Assembly (NCBI RefSeq): GCF_000143415.4
Contig: NW_003314278.1
Coordinates: forward strand, 2,295,604-2,359,603
Length of the DNA stretch: 64,000 nucleotides
DNA from: Selaginella moellendorffii
Taxonomy: Eukaryota; Streptophyta; Lycopodiopsida; Selaginellales; Selaginellaceae
Reading direction: 5' to 3'
Part shown: positions 10,826 through 20,635 of the stretch, piece after piece
How the letters are laid out: each line of letters starts with the position of its first letter
Position numbering within the stretch: the stretch's first letter is position 1
Translations under genes and position numbers: made by a program
Notes under the pieces: model-generated
Database searches by the model: none
The model's input: only the letters and a program-made list of their open reading frames with translations
What the model was told of the DNA's origin: nothing

Positions 10826-11931
10826 AGCACATATGGTTTTCACCCTTTATTCTATGATGATTTACCATAAGATAACCACAAAGCAAAACTTAAACCCTCA
10901 ATGTACCATATGTCAAATGCTATATACCACATACCACATATCCAAAAACAACAGAGTGGAACTTAAGTTTCAATACCTTGGGCCACTGAATAAAGAAATG
11001 GAGCTAAACTCTTAAACATGGAGCTAAGGAGTAAAGGAACTAGAGTATGGAGAAACTTCTGAGAGTACAACCCAAAGAGCAAAAGGACAAAAGCACAAAG
11101 TGATTTGGAATAGTCTTAGAGCATCTAACATTCCAATGCTAAGACCAATACACAAAATAGAGCTAAACAGAATTTAGTGCTATTTCAGCATACCGATGAT
11201 CTAACGTGAGGATATAAGTATTCCACCAAGTAGCATGGTGTGGAATTTGGGCTTAGACCCAAACTAGACATAGAACAAGGACAAACATACAAGAAGGGGC
11301 TAAAATATGCCTTAGGTTGGTCAACCATGCCTAACTTACCCACTATCCTTACTATACATCGACTTACCTCCACCCTTAAGGAACACACGCTTTGGGTTTA
11401 AACCCCTAGCCTCCCTTAATACCAAAAGTTAGTCTCTAAAACAAGCTTGAAACTTATTAAATATGGTATGGTGCTTAATTGGTATTGTGTTTAGAACAAT
11501 CTCTACATTCCATAAATATGCCAAATTAGTATATCTAGACATTTTCCATAAATAGCCAATAGGACTGAAATGAGACTAACACAAAAGGCATGATAACGAA
11601 GGTGTTTGATAAACATAGTAAATTATCATTTAGTGATATTAAAAGACTAATCTCAATATCTGGGGGGGTCTTCTCACTAGCTAGTGCAAAATACAATGAG
11701 ACAAGAACTCCTTACTGGGCTAAGTATGCTTAATTAATAGCACATAAGAATTCCATCATTATACTCGTCTAATCTAAATACACTCAAAATGCCTAGTTAA
11801 CTCTATTAGCACAAAAGGGAGTAATAAAGGATCCAGCAATACTAACCTCCTACCGTCGTGGCAATAAGGAAAAAATATCCAAAAGGACTAGCTGACAGGT
11901 AACTTTCGATACACACAATCACATTCGCGAC
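10826..11931. repeat. Long TGT...ACA repeat, copy C
   Basis: Starts ATGTAGCACATATGG and ends CACATTCGCGACA, about 1.1 kb, the most complete copy without insertion. It contains the CTTAGACCCAAACTAG and TTAGGTTGGTCAACCATGCC blocks shared with copy A. Confidence 0.65.
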
Positions 11932-14007
11932 AACTCGACTATCGCATTTATTCAACCTTATTACATTAAGGATAAATATTTCATTCGGACTTGTTATACT
12001 TATCATCACTCCACAATCCATATTTTTCATCCTCACTCCACTATTGTATTCACTTGTTCTCATTGTATTATTGAGGTCAGACTCCTATCCATCACCTCTA
12101 CCCCCTCCTTCTAAAAAAAAGTTTGAAATATCAGAGTAAAGAGGAAAAAAATGGAAACAATTAAGAAAAATATTATGAGAGAAAAAAAGTGGATTAAAAA
12201 ATATTGAAAAAGGAATTTTCAATAGCTATCAAATTGGAAATAGAAAAAGGACATAGGTTTAAAGCTTAGAAAACATGGGACTTCCTGTCATAAAATATTA
12301 CACAATTAACTTGAAACTTTGGCTAAAGTGACTCAACCCTTAGAATATTAAAATATTCAACACCAGAACTGATCAAAGGCTCTAGCAAGGAAACAAAAAC
12401 AAAATTCTCAACTTCATATATACATTTAACATTTAAATTAGTATGAAGAAGACAGAAAGCATTTAACTCAACACCAAACTGAGAATGAGAATCATAAGAG
12501 TCATAAATAATTGATATGACAAAAGAAAGAAATATTGTAGATAAGGAAAGAACACGAATAACATAAGAAGGGGGCTAAAGTTGATAAATAAGGAAATGTT
12601 AAGAAAGATCAAAAGGTAAAGAAAAAGGATCAAATAATAGGTTGAAGGATTGATATTTACCATATGAAATTTTTAACTTGTCTCAAAAACTATCTCTATA
12701 ATAATGAAACTCATCAATTCTAGAATCCATTTGAGCTCATGAATATCATCTTTCCATAAACTCAATATTTGAACATTCTCTAAAAGTTGGATTTTGTCAC
12801 TCATAACTCACAATTCAATATCACAATTACACTCCATATCAAAGGGAAATAACAGAATATTGAGAACAATATAAACTGTATAATCATGTCCCACAAACAG
12901 CAACACACTAAGGATGGGTGTAATGAAGATCAAAAGGGAGAGAACAAAGGATAAGAATAAAAACACAACCCCAAACACTGAGCAAAACATTACTAAAAAA
13001 CTTTGCCCTCCAAAAACAATTGTAATATCCCTCACCTTTACCAATATGAGTGCTCTACTTATATACAAGAATGAATGGATTATATTCAATCCCAAATAGA
13101 TAGTTTATAAGTACTATAATTAGCATATTATCAAGGTAGGGTATATACATACATATATATACACATACATTTATAGACATTACACAACCATATAAGATAT
13201 TTAGTAATATAAAAATATTTAGTTGTAGATTAAGTTAAAAGCTGGACCAAACTAACTTATTCAATTGAACATAATGGACTCCTATATATTTTACTAACTA
13301 AAACCCTAATCAAGAATATTTTATTTAAATTGACTATAAGAGTTAATTATAAAAAAATGTGTGTCTATATTTAATTAGGTGCAAAATTTCATGAATTATG
13401 TGGTTGTGAGGAAACTTTGAAGCTTTTTTGTGTGCGCCTAATGTGAACAACTATGTTTATAGTAATTTTAATATTGCTACATTTATAAATAACTTTTCTA
13501 CTTGTTTTTGGTCATAAAGTTTTTTTAATTTTTAAAATATTTTTATAGATGTTAAAAATGTTTTTTATAAATGCTAAAAAGAAATAACAGAAAAGTGAAA
13601 TAAATATAAATATTTAAGAGATGTTTATTTAGTGTAATATAAACATAATCTCCAAACTGAAATGGAAAAATAAATGCCCAAACTATGTATATGCCATGCT
13701 CATCATATGAATACTGAACATTAAAAAATTACTAACATATGCCTGAAAAAAGCACCAAACACTTAAAATTGTTAAAAGGAGAAAGCAGTGATGCCCAATG
13801 ATATATAATGCATTGAACTTTAAGGATTACATTGAGAAGATGAGTTGTTTGATGTGTCATGTTTTTACAAAGAATCCAACAGAAGTTTTTTTAGAGTGAT
13901 TCCAGCGACATCTTACTTCCAGAGCTGCTGCTTTTTGGATAATGTAGCCGAGATCTCACAGAAAATTGCGTGCTCGAGCAATTGAGACCCACTCGACAAT
14001 GAGAGCG
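11932..14007. other. AT-rich gene-free DNA
   Basis: Long AT-rich stretch with scattered poly-A/T and short frames only. I see no conserved domain, RNA gene or repeat with clear ends, apart from the resemblance of 11980-12120 to 7930-8040. Confidence 0.45.
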
Positions 14008-16185
14008 TCAGAGCTTCGTTGCAGTCTTGTACAATTCCTGATTTTGATTTCTCCTTAGAGCCTTGTAAACCTCCGGCTCGACCCCATCAATGACAAACAA
14101 GTTAGCAAGCAAAACATAAGCACAGTTCCCTCCAAGACGGCTCCCACACTTTGGGAGCAAACTTAATATCTCACCGGCTGCTCTCGTGCCTCGCTCCACC
14201 TGCTTGTGACTCTTGCAAGCCCCAAGCAGTGAGGTCCACTCCAACACGTCCGGAACCACAGGCATTGTAAGGATGAGTTCTTCTGCCTCAGCCAAGTAGC
14301 CCGATCGAGCAAGAGCGTCGACCATGGAGCTGTAGTGGTGCTTCTCTGGAACGATCCCAAAATCCATTTGCATCGACACAAAACAGCACCGGCTCGCGTA
14401 AACTCTCCCGTGGTGGCAGCAAACCCCGAGCACGGCCGAGAAGCAGGCATCGTCCGGTCGAGCGTCCCCGACTTTCATCTCCTCGAACAGATTCAGAGCC
14501 TCGCTCGAGTGTCCTTTGATTACAAAGCTCGCCAGCATTGCTCCCCACAGCACCGTGTCCCTCTCGGGCATGCGATCAAACAGCTTCTTTGCTCGAGCGA
14601 CGAACCCGCTTTGGGCATACGCGGCCAGCATCACCGTCCACGACACCAGGTCCTGCTGCGGCATCACCGTCTCGAACAAAGCTCTCGCCTGGCTCAAGTC
14701 GCCGAGCTCGCTGTACGCGGCCAGCATCACATTCCACGAGAACATATCCCTCTGGGGCATCTCGTCGAACATATGCTTGACCTCGTCGATATGCCCGCTC
14801 CGGGCATACGCGTCCTCCATAGCCGTCCAGGACACCAAGTTCTTCTCCGGCATGGAGTCAAACACCATCTTCGTCTTCGTGACATGCCCAGACACGGCAT
14901 ATCCGGTCAGCATGGCCGTCCAGGACACGATGTTCCGCTGTGGCATCGCGTCAAAGATGGCCTTCGCTTGCTCGACATGCCCGTTTTGAGCATACGCCGT
15001 GAGCATCGCGTTCCATGTCACAATGTCTCTTGTGTCGAGCCCGTCAAAGGCTCGCCTGGCCTTTGCCACATCCCCCGTGAGCGCGTGAAGCGAGATCAAA
15101 GTGCTCCACGAAACCACGTTGTGCTGCGGCATCCGGTGGAAGAGCTTCTTTGCTTGATCCACCAACTCATTCCTCGCGAGCGCGCCCAAGAGCTCGTTCC
15201 ACGAGCCTAAGTTCCTCTCCGGCATGTCAGCGAAGGTCTTCCTGGCCTCGGCGAGGTGACCGTTCTCGACGTAGGCCGAGAGCATCGCGTTCCAGGAGAT
15301 GAGGTTTCTCTGTGGCATGGAATCGAAGACTCGCTTCGCGTCCTCGAGATGGCCATTTTGCGAGTAGACCGACAGCAGCGCTGTCCAGGCGACGAGATCT
15401 CTGTGTGGCAGCTCTTGGAACATTTTCTGTGCGTCTTTGAGCCGGTTCTGGTGAGAGTAAACGACGAGGATCGCCGTGGCTGCGATGAGATCCCACTGAG
15501 GCATCTGGTTGTAGACAGCAATCGCAAGATCCAAATGCGCGTTTTGGGCATATGCTGAAAGCATTGTGTTCCACGTTATGAGATCTCTAAGAGGCATTTC
15601 ATCGAATATAATCTTTGCGCCTTTCACGTTTCCGTTTTTTCCAAAAGCGTCCAAGATCGTGCTCCACGATACGAGGTTCTTCTGCGGCATACGATCAAAC
15701 GCCTGCTTGGTTTTGGAAAGATGCCCATTTTGGGCATACACAACTACGAGTGCGTTCCAAGAGATGAGATCCCACTGCGGCATTGACTCGAGCATCACTT
15801 CCACCTCGTCGATCTTCCCCCTGCGAGCATAGGCCGCGAGCATCGCGTTCCACGACGAGAGCACCTTGCAGGGAAACGGCATGGAATCGAAGAAGCTCCG
15901 GGCCTCTTGGAGGCTGCCGGTGCGCGTGTAGGCGCCAAGCATGAGCTGCCATGAGAAATCGTCCCTCTCCCACGCCGCGATGCCATCGAAGACCTCCCGC
16001 GCGCGCTTGCTGCTGCCGCATCTGCCATACATCTCGATCAGCCGGTTGCGCACGAAGCACACAGCGTAGAGCTGCGGCTGCTGCTCCTGGATGACGAGAT
16101 GGACGTCCTCCGCCATAGCCAGCGTCGCGCAAGCTTGGATTCGCTCGTAGCAGTCGCTCACAGTCTGGAAGAGGAAGACGATCAT
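14008..16185 (-). CDS. Pentatricopeptide repeat protein, S-type 31-residue array
   Basis: Single open frame of 725 aa without introns. Residues about 40-560 are a run of roughly 17 tandem 31-residue motifs of the form SWNAMLSAYAQNGHLEEAK..FD.MPQRDL, matching S motifs of PPR proteins rather than the usual P-L-S alternation. A P/L-like tail (EMKVGDARPDD, GVCCHHGR) and a partial E region (VLEWTSLLGAC.., NCAYVLLANLF) follow, then an unrelated end. There is no DYW deaminase domain. PPR proteins bind organellar RNA with one motif per base, so a chloroplast or mitochondrial RNA-processing role is likely, but the first 20 residues give no clear transit peptide. The start is the first ATG of the frame; the 5' side carries the TTGAC array. 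Intronless PPR genes are typical of land plants. Confidence 0.9.
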   Translation of the reverse strand: MIVFLFQTVSDCYERIQACATLAMAEDVHLVIQEQQPQLYAVCFVRNRLIEMYGRCGSSKRAREVFDGIAAWERDDFSWQLMLGAYTRTGSLQEARSFFDSMPFPCKVLSSWNAMLAAYARRGKIDEVEVMLESMPQWDLISWNALVVVYAQNGHLSKTKQAFDRMPQKNLVSWSTILDAFGKNGNVKGAKIIFDEMPLRDLITWNTMLSAYAQNAHLDLAIAVYNQMPQWDLIAATAILVVYSHQNRLKDAQKMFQELPHRDLVAWTALLSVYSQNGHLEDAKRVFDSMPQRNLISWNAMLSAYVENGHLAEARKTFADMPERNLGSWNELLGALARNELVDQAKKLFHRMPQHNVVSWSTLISLHALTGDVAKARRAFDGLDTRDIVTWNAMLTAYAQNGHVEQAKAIFDAMPQRNIVSWTAMLTGYAVSGHVTKTKMVFDSMPEKNLVSWTAMEDAYARSGHIDEVKHMFDEMPQRDMFSWNVMLAAYSELGDLSQARALFETVMPQQDLVSWTVMLAAYAQSGFVARAKKLFDRMPERDTVLWGAMLASFVIKGHSSEALNLFEEMKVGDARPDDACFSAVLGVCCHHGRVYASRCCFVSMQMDFGIVPEKHHYSSMVDALARSGYLAEAEELILTMPVVPDVLEWTSLLGACKSHKQVERGTRAAGEILSLLPKCGSRLGGNCAYVLLANLFVIDGVEPEVYKALRRNQNQELYKTATKL

Positions 16186-16490
16186 TTGACTGGCAATGTG
16201 TCAAAGTGAATATTGTAATTTGACTCCGCCAGCTGGCCAACCGCTAGTTAAACATTGACTAGCATTGACTAGATAACTCGGCCGCCGATAAACATTGACT
16301 AGCATTGGCTTTGACATGGCACTAGAGCTGGCTAAACATTGACTAGCTAAACATGACGAACATTGACTAGATACTCTAGAAACTGGACCGTTGACTAAAT
16401 ATTGACTAGCATTGACTACATACTGTGCCACCGTTGACTATAGCTGTTGCTAGATAGTGCTTTGACTCGGCCACCGTTGACTAGAACTGA
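16185..16490. promoter_or_regulatory. Dense TTGAC (W-box core) array upstream of the PPR gene
   Basis: About 14 plus-strand TTGAC cores lie in roughly 300 bp, most as TTGACTAG within a loose CATTGACTAG repeat. TTGAC(C/T) is the WRKY transcription-factor core. The segment lies immediately 5' of the minus-strand PPR gene and 3' of the DUF668 gene. It could be a real WRKY platform or simply a degenerate minisatellite whose unit happens to contain the core. Confidence 0.55.
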
Positions 16491-16610
16491 CTAAAGATAG
16501 AGAGCACTCGCTACAAACAATGTACAATTTCGCCGTTCTCCTCCTCTCTCGTCCTTGGTCGCGGGGAAGAAGCCAGTCTCACGCAGAGATCTCCAACTCG
16601 AGAGAGCGCG

Positions 16611-18506
16611 CTAAAACTGCCAATCCAGATACTCGTCCAGATCCTTGCTCGCCGCCGCCGCCGCCGCGTAGTCGAGCGCCGGGATGCTCGCCTTCATCTC
16701 CTTCTCGTACCAGCACAGATAGTTGAGCCCCACCAGGAGCTCCACGATGGCCGCCTCCGCCTTGATCTGGTCCGCGAAGAAGAGCGTCTGGAGCAGTAGC
16801 ACATTCGTCCGCGACACAACCTGCTGCTCGAAGTTGTGCTCCGACTGCCACCGGATCATGTTGTGCGCCAGCGGCGCCAGCCACCCAAGAATCTCCTCCA
16901 GGCTCTCCCGCCACGCCGCCGCGGTGGAGTTTTCCAGCCGGAGCACCGCCGCCTCGCCACCGCCGCCGCCATTGCTGGGCTTGAAGCAGGCCCTCAGCCT
17001 GGTGCGGAGTCCCACCCGGACGCTCTTGGGGAGCATCCGGTAGAGATCGTCGCGCGCGTCGTTGCCAACCAGCTGCGGGAACTTGACCATCTTCTCCACG
17101 ATGATTATCACGTTTGCGTAGTGGAGCGCCAGCGCCGAGCCGCCCAACGTCGATGATGGCGCCGTCTGCTGGATGAACTTCGGATCGAAGAAGAGCCGGC
17201 TGCTCGTCAGCCTCCCGTTCGGAACGTGGTGCCTCGATGGCTGCGACAGGAAGGTCCTGCTTGATCCGTTCCGGTACCCGTTGGTGGTGACGAAGGATCT
17301 CACCTCTTGTATCGCTGCCGGGTGTTCTTGAGGAGCATCGGTCGCGGGCGACGAGTTCTTGGGAGAAGGATCCATCACCGCCACCTCCGCCGAGGAAGTC
17401 CTCCGCGTCACCTCCGCCGACTGCTCCACCGGGGACGTTGCTTGCGAGGTCTCCGTCCCCGACGATGGCGACGTGGAAGCTCCCAGAGACGACCCATTGC
17501 AAGGCGACGTAGCGGAGCCATTGCACGCTTCCACGAACGTCTGTGCTTTAGCACCACCTTTGGCACCGCCACCTCCTCCACCACCACCTCCGCCACCACA
17601 AAACTGGAGAAACGATCCAGAGGAAACCGTCTGCTGCTGCTGCTGCTGCTGCTGCTGGGAAAGAACTTGCGAGTGATTCGCCGAGAGCTGCTGTGAGAAC
17701 CGGCCGCATCGATCGAACCTCGCGAGCTCGCCCAGGCCGAGGAAGCCGCTGTTGCAGTTCCCGTGATCCAATGCGGCCGGGGGACCGAAGACGCTGACGA
17801 TCCGGCCATGGATCGTACAGATGGTCCGGGCGAGCAGCATGACGATCTTGTCATACGTGCGGTTCCACAGCGACATGTCACGCAGGTACTTGATCTCCTG
17901 CCGCTGCCACGAGATCTTGTGCTCGAGCGCGCTGAGGTTGTCCCGCTGCTGCGACGAGGCCTCCGGATCGTCCTCGTGGATCCGCCGTACCGCCTGCTCC
18001 AGGTCCGCCAGGATCTCCAGCTCCTGGTAGAGGTTGCTGGTGCTGGCGATGTAGCGCTCCATCTTCTTCACCTTGGCCTCCATCTCCCGCGCGCTAAACT
18101 CGAGCGCGCTCACATCGATGGCCTGGCGGAGGATGTCCGCGAAGACGTGCTCGAATCCCTGCAGCGCAGCCTCCTGGCACCGCTTGCCCAGCCGCGCCAC
18201 CGATCCCGCCAGCGCCACCAGGTCCTGGAGCTTCTCGCGGCACGCCAGCCCCAGCAGCGCCGCCTCGCTGTCCGAGACGAGCTTGAGCACGCCCTCCGCC
18301 CGGATCACCTCGCCGCGCAGCCGGATCATCTCCTGGTCGCTCAGCGACTGCCACAGCACGATCGATTTGGACATGACGTTGGCCACCTCGAATGCCAGGA
18401 TGGAGATCTTTGCCTTGTCGCCCCGCCCACCACCGCCCCCGCCGCCGCCGCCGCGCCGCTTATCCAATTTCCCTGCCGCCGCCTTGATCGAGCTCACTTG
18501 CCCCAT
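16611..18506 (-). CDS. DUF3475/DUF668 protein, PSI1 (PSK SIMULATOR)-like
   Basis: One exon, 631 aa. It begins MGQVSS, a fit to the N-myristoylation pattern. Low-complexity glycines follow (about residues 19-28), then a DUF3475 block (about 33-95; ISILAFEVANVMSK, LWQSLSD, IRLRGEVIRAEGV), a helical middle and a low-complexity stretch with a polyQ run from a CTG repeat (17631-17657) and a polyG run. The DUF668 block is at about 440-545 (LGGSALALHYANVIIIVEKM, DDLYRMLPKSVR). Plant proteins with this pair include PSI1-3, linked to phytosulfokine signalling and growth, and related DUF668 proteins. Membrane association through the lipid is likely. It could belong to the non-PSI DUF668 branch. Confidence 0.85.
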   Translation of the reverse strand: MGQVSSIKAAAGKLDKRRGGGGGGGGGRGDKAKISILAFEVANVMSKSIVLWQSLSDQEMIRLRGEVIRAEGVLKLVSDSEAALLGLACREKLQDLVALAGSVARLGKRCQEAALQGFEHVFADILRQAIDVSALEFSAREMEAKVKKMERYIASTSNLYQELEILADLEQAVRRIHEDDPEASSQQRDNLSALEHKISWQRQEIKYLRDMSLWNRTYDKIVMLLARTICTIHGRIVSVFGPPAALDHGNCNSGFLGLGELARFDRCGRFSQQLSANHSQVLSQQQQQQQQQTVSSGSFLQFCGGGGGGGGGGGAKGGAKAQTFVEACNGSATSPCNGSSLGASTSPSSGTETSQATSPVEQSAEVTRRTSSAEVAVMDPSPKNSSPATDAPQEHPAAIQEVRSFVTTNGYRNGSSRTFLSQPSRHHVPNGRLTSSRLFFDPKFIQQTAPSSTLGGSALALHYANVIIIVEKMVKFPQLVGNDARDDLYRMLPKSVRVGLRTRLRACFKPSNGGGGGEAAVLRLENSTAAAWRESLEEILGWLAPLAHNMIRWQSEHNFEQQVVSRTNVLLLQTLFFADQIKAEAAIVELLVGLNYLCWYEKEMKASIPALDYAAAAAASKDLDEYLDWQF

Positions 18507-19063
18507 GACACCCGAATCCTATCCTGAGCCGCGTTCTAGTTCCTCCACTCCGCCATAGCCAGGGCTTGCTCTATCACTCCCCGCCCGCCATAGCCAGAGC
18601 TTCCACGGCGCTGAAAACCACGGATGATCCCGAGACCCCATCGCCAGTGCGCTGCCTGGATTCAATGCGGCGCTGCTGCATTGTGGATGAGAACAGGAGT
18701 TACCTCGCGAAGAACCCTAGCGCCGGGAATTCCTGGATCTGGCCGCGCGCATTCGCCATAGCCTAGTAGTCTCCTCGAATCAATGCCGCAGGGGGGAAAG
18801 CCGAGCGACCCACGAACAGCTCCTCACCTAACAATCTCCAGCCCGGGCCAGAGACTGGATTGCTGACGCTCGCTCGAGAGAATCAAGCCAGTCCATCGAG
18901 CTGCCGCTCGCCGGTCTTCCTGCTACCGCCATAGCCCCTGCTGGAGACGCGATTCAAGGGCAAGGGCGCAGAAAAGGAGAGAGGGAGAGAGGGCACGAGG
19001 AAATCAATGGGAGTGAATGCGCCCAGAGTGAATGCCAATGCCCTAAGCGCGAGAGAAGAGAGA

Positions 19064-19104
<41 letters not shown>

Positions 19105-19601
19105 GGCGTACGCGCAAAGGCAAAGACGAGGGACGCGAGAAAGGGAGACCAACAAAACAAACAAAAAATAAAGCCTGGCGAAGGCTGGCTGGAGTTAGCT
19201 AGGATGCCACTTCAGTTGGAAAGCTATGGAGAGAAAAAAAGAGAGAAAAGAGTTTTTCCATCTCCATTCAAGGAGAGCGCATCTATCCGGGAATATGCTC
19301 TGTCTCCCCCACGGCAAGGTATATTCCGCCGGCTTAAGCGCTTTAAGAGCTCCTAGGAAATGGGAATAATTTGCGATTACATGACGACGAATCGCCTCGT
19401 CGTTTCCTGCCATTGTTTTCTTATATGGTTTTCTTTTCCTTTGATTTGATGATCCAGGAAAATTTCTTGCCGGAATAAAGAATCTCGATCGAAACTCGGG
19501 TCTTTTCCTTCCTTTTTTTCTTTGGATCGTTTCGGAGGGACTTGATGCTTGATGTTGCCATAGTTGAAAACCGTGACACAGCGGAACTCCCTCCCATAAT
19601 G

Positions 19602-19636
<35 letters not shown>

Positions 19637-20635
19637 CCTCCTTTTTTCTTGGTTCTTTAACATCGCCCATCTGTAAAGCAGCACCTACAACTGATGAGTA
19701 TAATCTCAACATGGCCAACCCAAACAACCGAAAATCTCACCTGGCCTCCATGGCTTTTCGGCTCGCTCGCTTGCTTGCCACCTAACAAGCCATCGTAATC
19801 TAGCGCAGCCTGCCCCGCCTTCGTTCGAACCAACGACAAGGCCGTGTCGATTGTGTTGTGTGTCCATTCCAGAAGTGGTGGCTGCTTCCATTTAAGAAAA
19901 AAATCACACATATGCTCCTGCCACTGCTGCTGCTGCTGCTGCTGCTACTTCTCTGCATCGAATTCCAGATAAATCTTTAGAAAACAAAAATATATAAAAG
20001 AAAGAAAAACCAAAGCTTAGCTTGGCAGTAAGTGGCATTTGTCACTGTACCTTAAGTTCGTGGATTTTATTCGCCTGCTTGTTGCGGATTGTTTGGCGCT
20101 TTTGCGAGCTGCTGGCGCTCGCTCACGGTCTTTTCCTTGGAATCCGTCCATGGCCGCAGTTAAAACTTCGTGTTCTTCCCGATGGGGTTGCTGGCATGGC
20201 TGCAAGTACGCGTTCCTGTTCCTGTGTGCGAGAGGAATAAAATACAAATCGCTGCTTCAGAGTTTCGAAATATATGCTTAACTTTAGGAGACGAATCGGT
20301 ACGGGTCGAGACGCGCTTTGGGAAGATTAAGAAACGCGATTATGTGCATGCTTTTCGTAAATCGCTGTATATATGCTGCAAAAAGAATTCACAGCGAGAA
20401 ATTAGATGAGAGTGCTCTCCAGACAGACAATCGATTTGGTTTCGTACAGAAACTGAATCCTTGTTTTCATGGAACCTGGAAAAACAAGATCTTGCTTAGA
20501 AATGCACGCGTGACCTGGCCTCCCGGAGTTCATAATGCTCGCGATTTGTCATCATTGTCCGTAGGCTGCAAAACGAGAGAAATGTGGGATTTCGACGCGA
20601 ATGCTTGATTCACACTTACGTCGCCGCCTTCCACT
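18507..20635. other. Intergenic, 5' region of the DUF668 gene, rich in microsatellites
   Basis: No supported gene. It holds two CT/GA tracts (about 19067-19102 and 19605-19634), which read as GAGA repeats on the strand of the DUF668 gene and are common in plant 5' UTRs and promoters, and a CTG run at 19924-19946. The right part (20320-20620) is duplicated at 23335-23600 as the 3' flank of the permease repeat unit. Confidence 0.5.
19067..19102. repeat. (CT)n microsatellite
   Basis: Uninterrupted CT/GA dinucleotides; a second similar tract lies at about 19605-19634. Confidence 0.95.

Noticed and set aside
8076-11931. Copies B and C as the two LTRs of one complete element
   Set aside because: No primer-binding site, polypurine tract or coding sequence was found between them, and their divergence is high; left as two repeat copies.
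14335-15551. Long plus-strand frames opposite the S-type PPR gene
   Set aside because: Antisense shadows of a highly repetitive GC-rich coding sequence; the minus-strand frame has clear PPR motifs.
16579-17881. Alternative minus- and plus-strand frames over the DUF668 gene
   Set aside because: Low-complexity shadows of the conserved frame; no family match.
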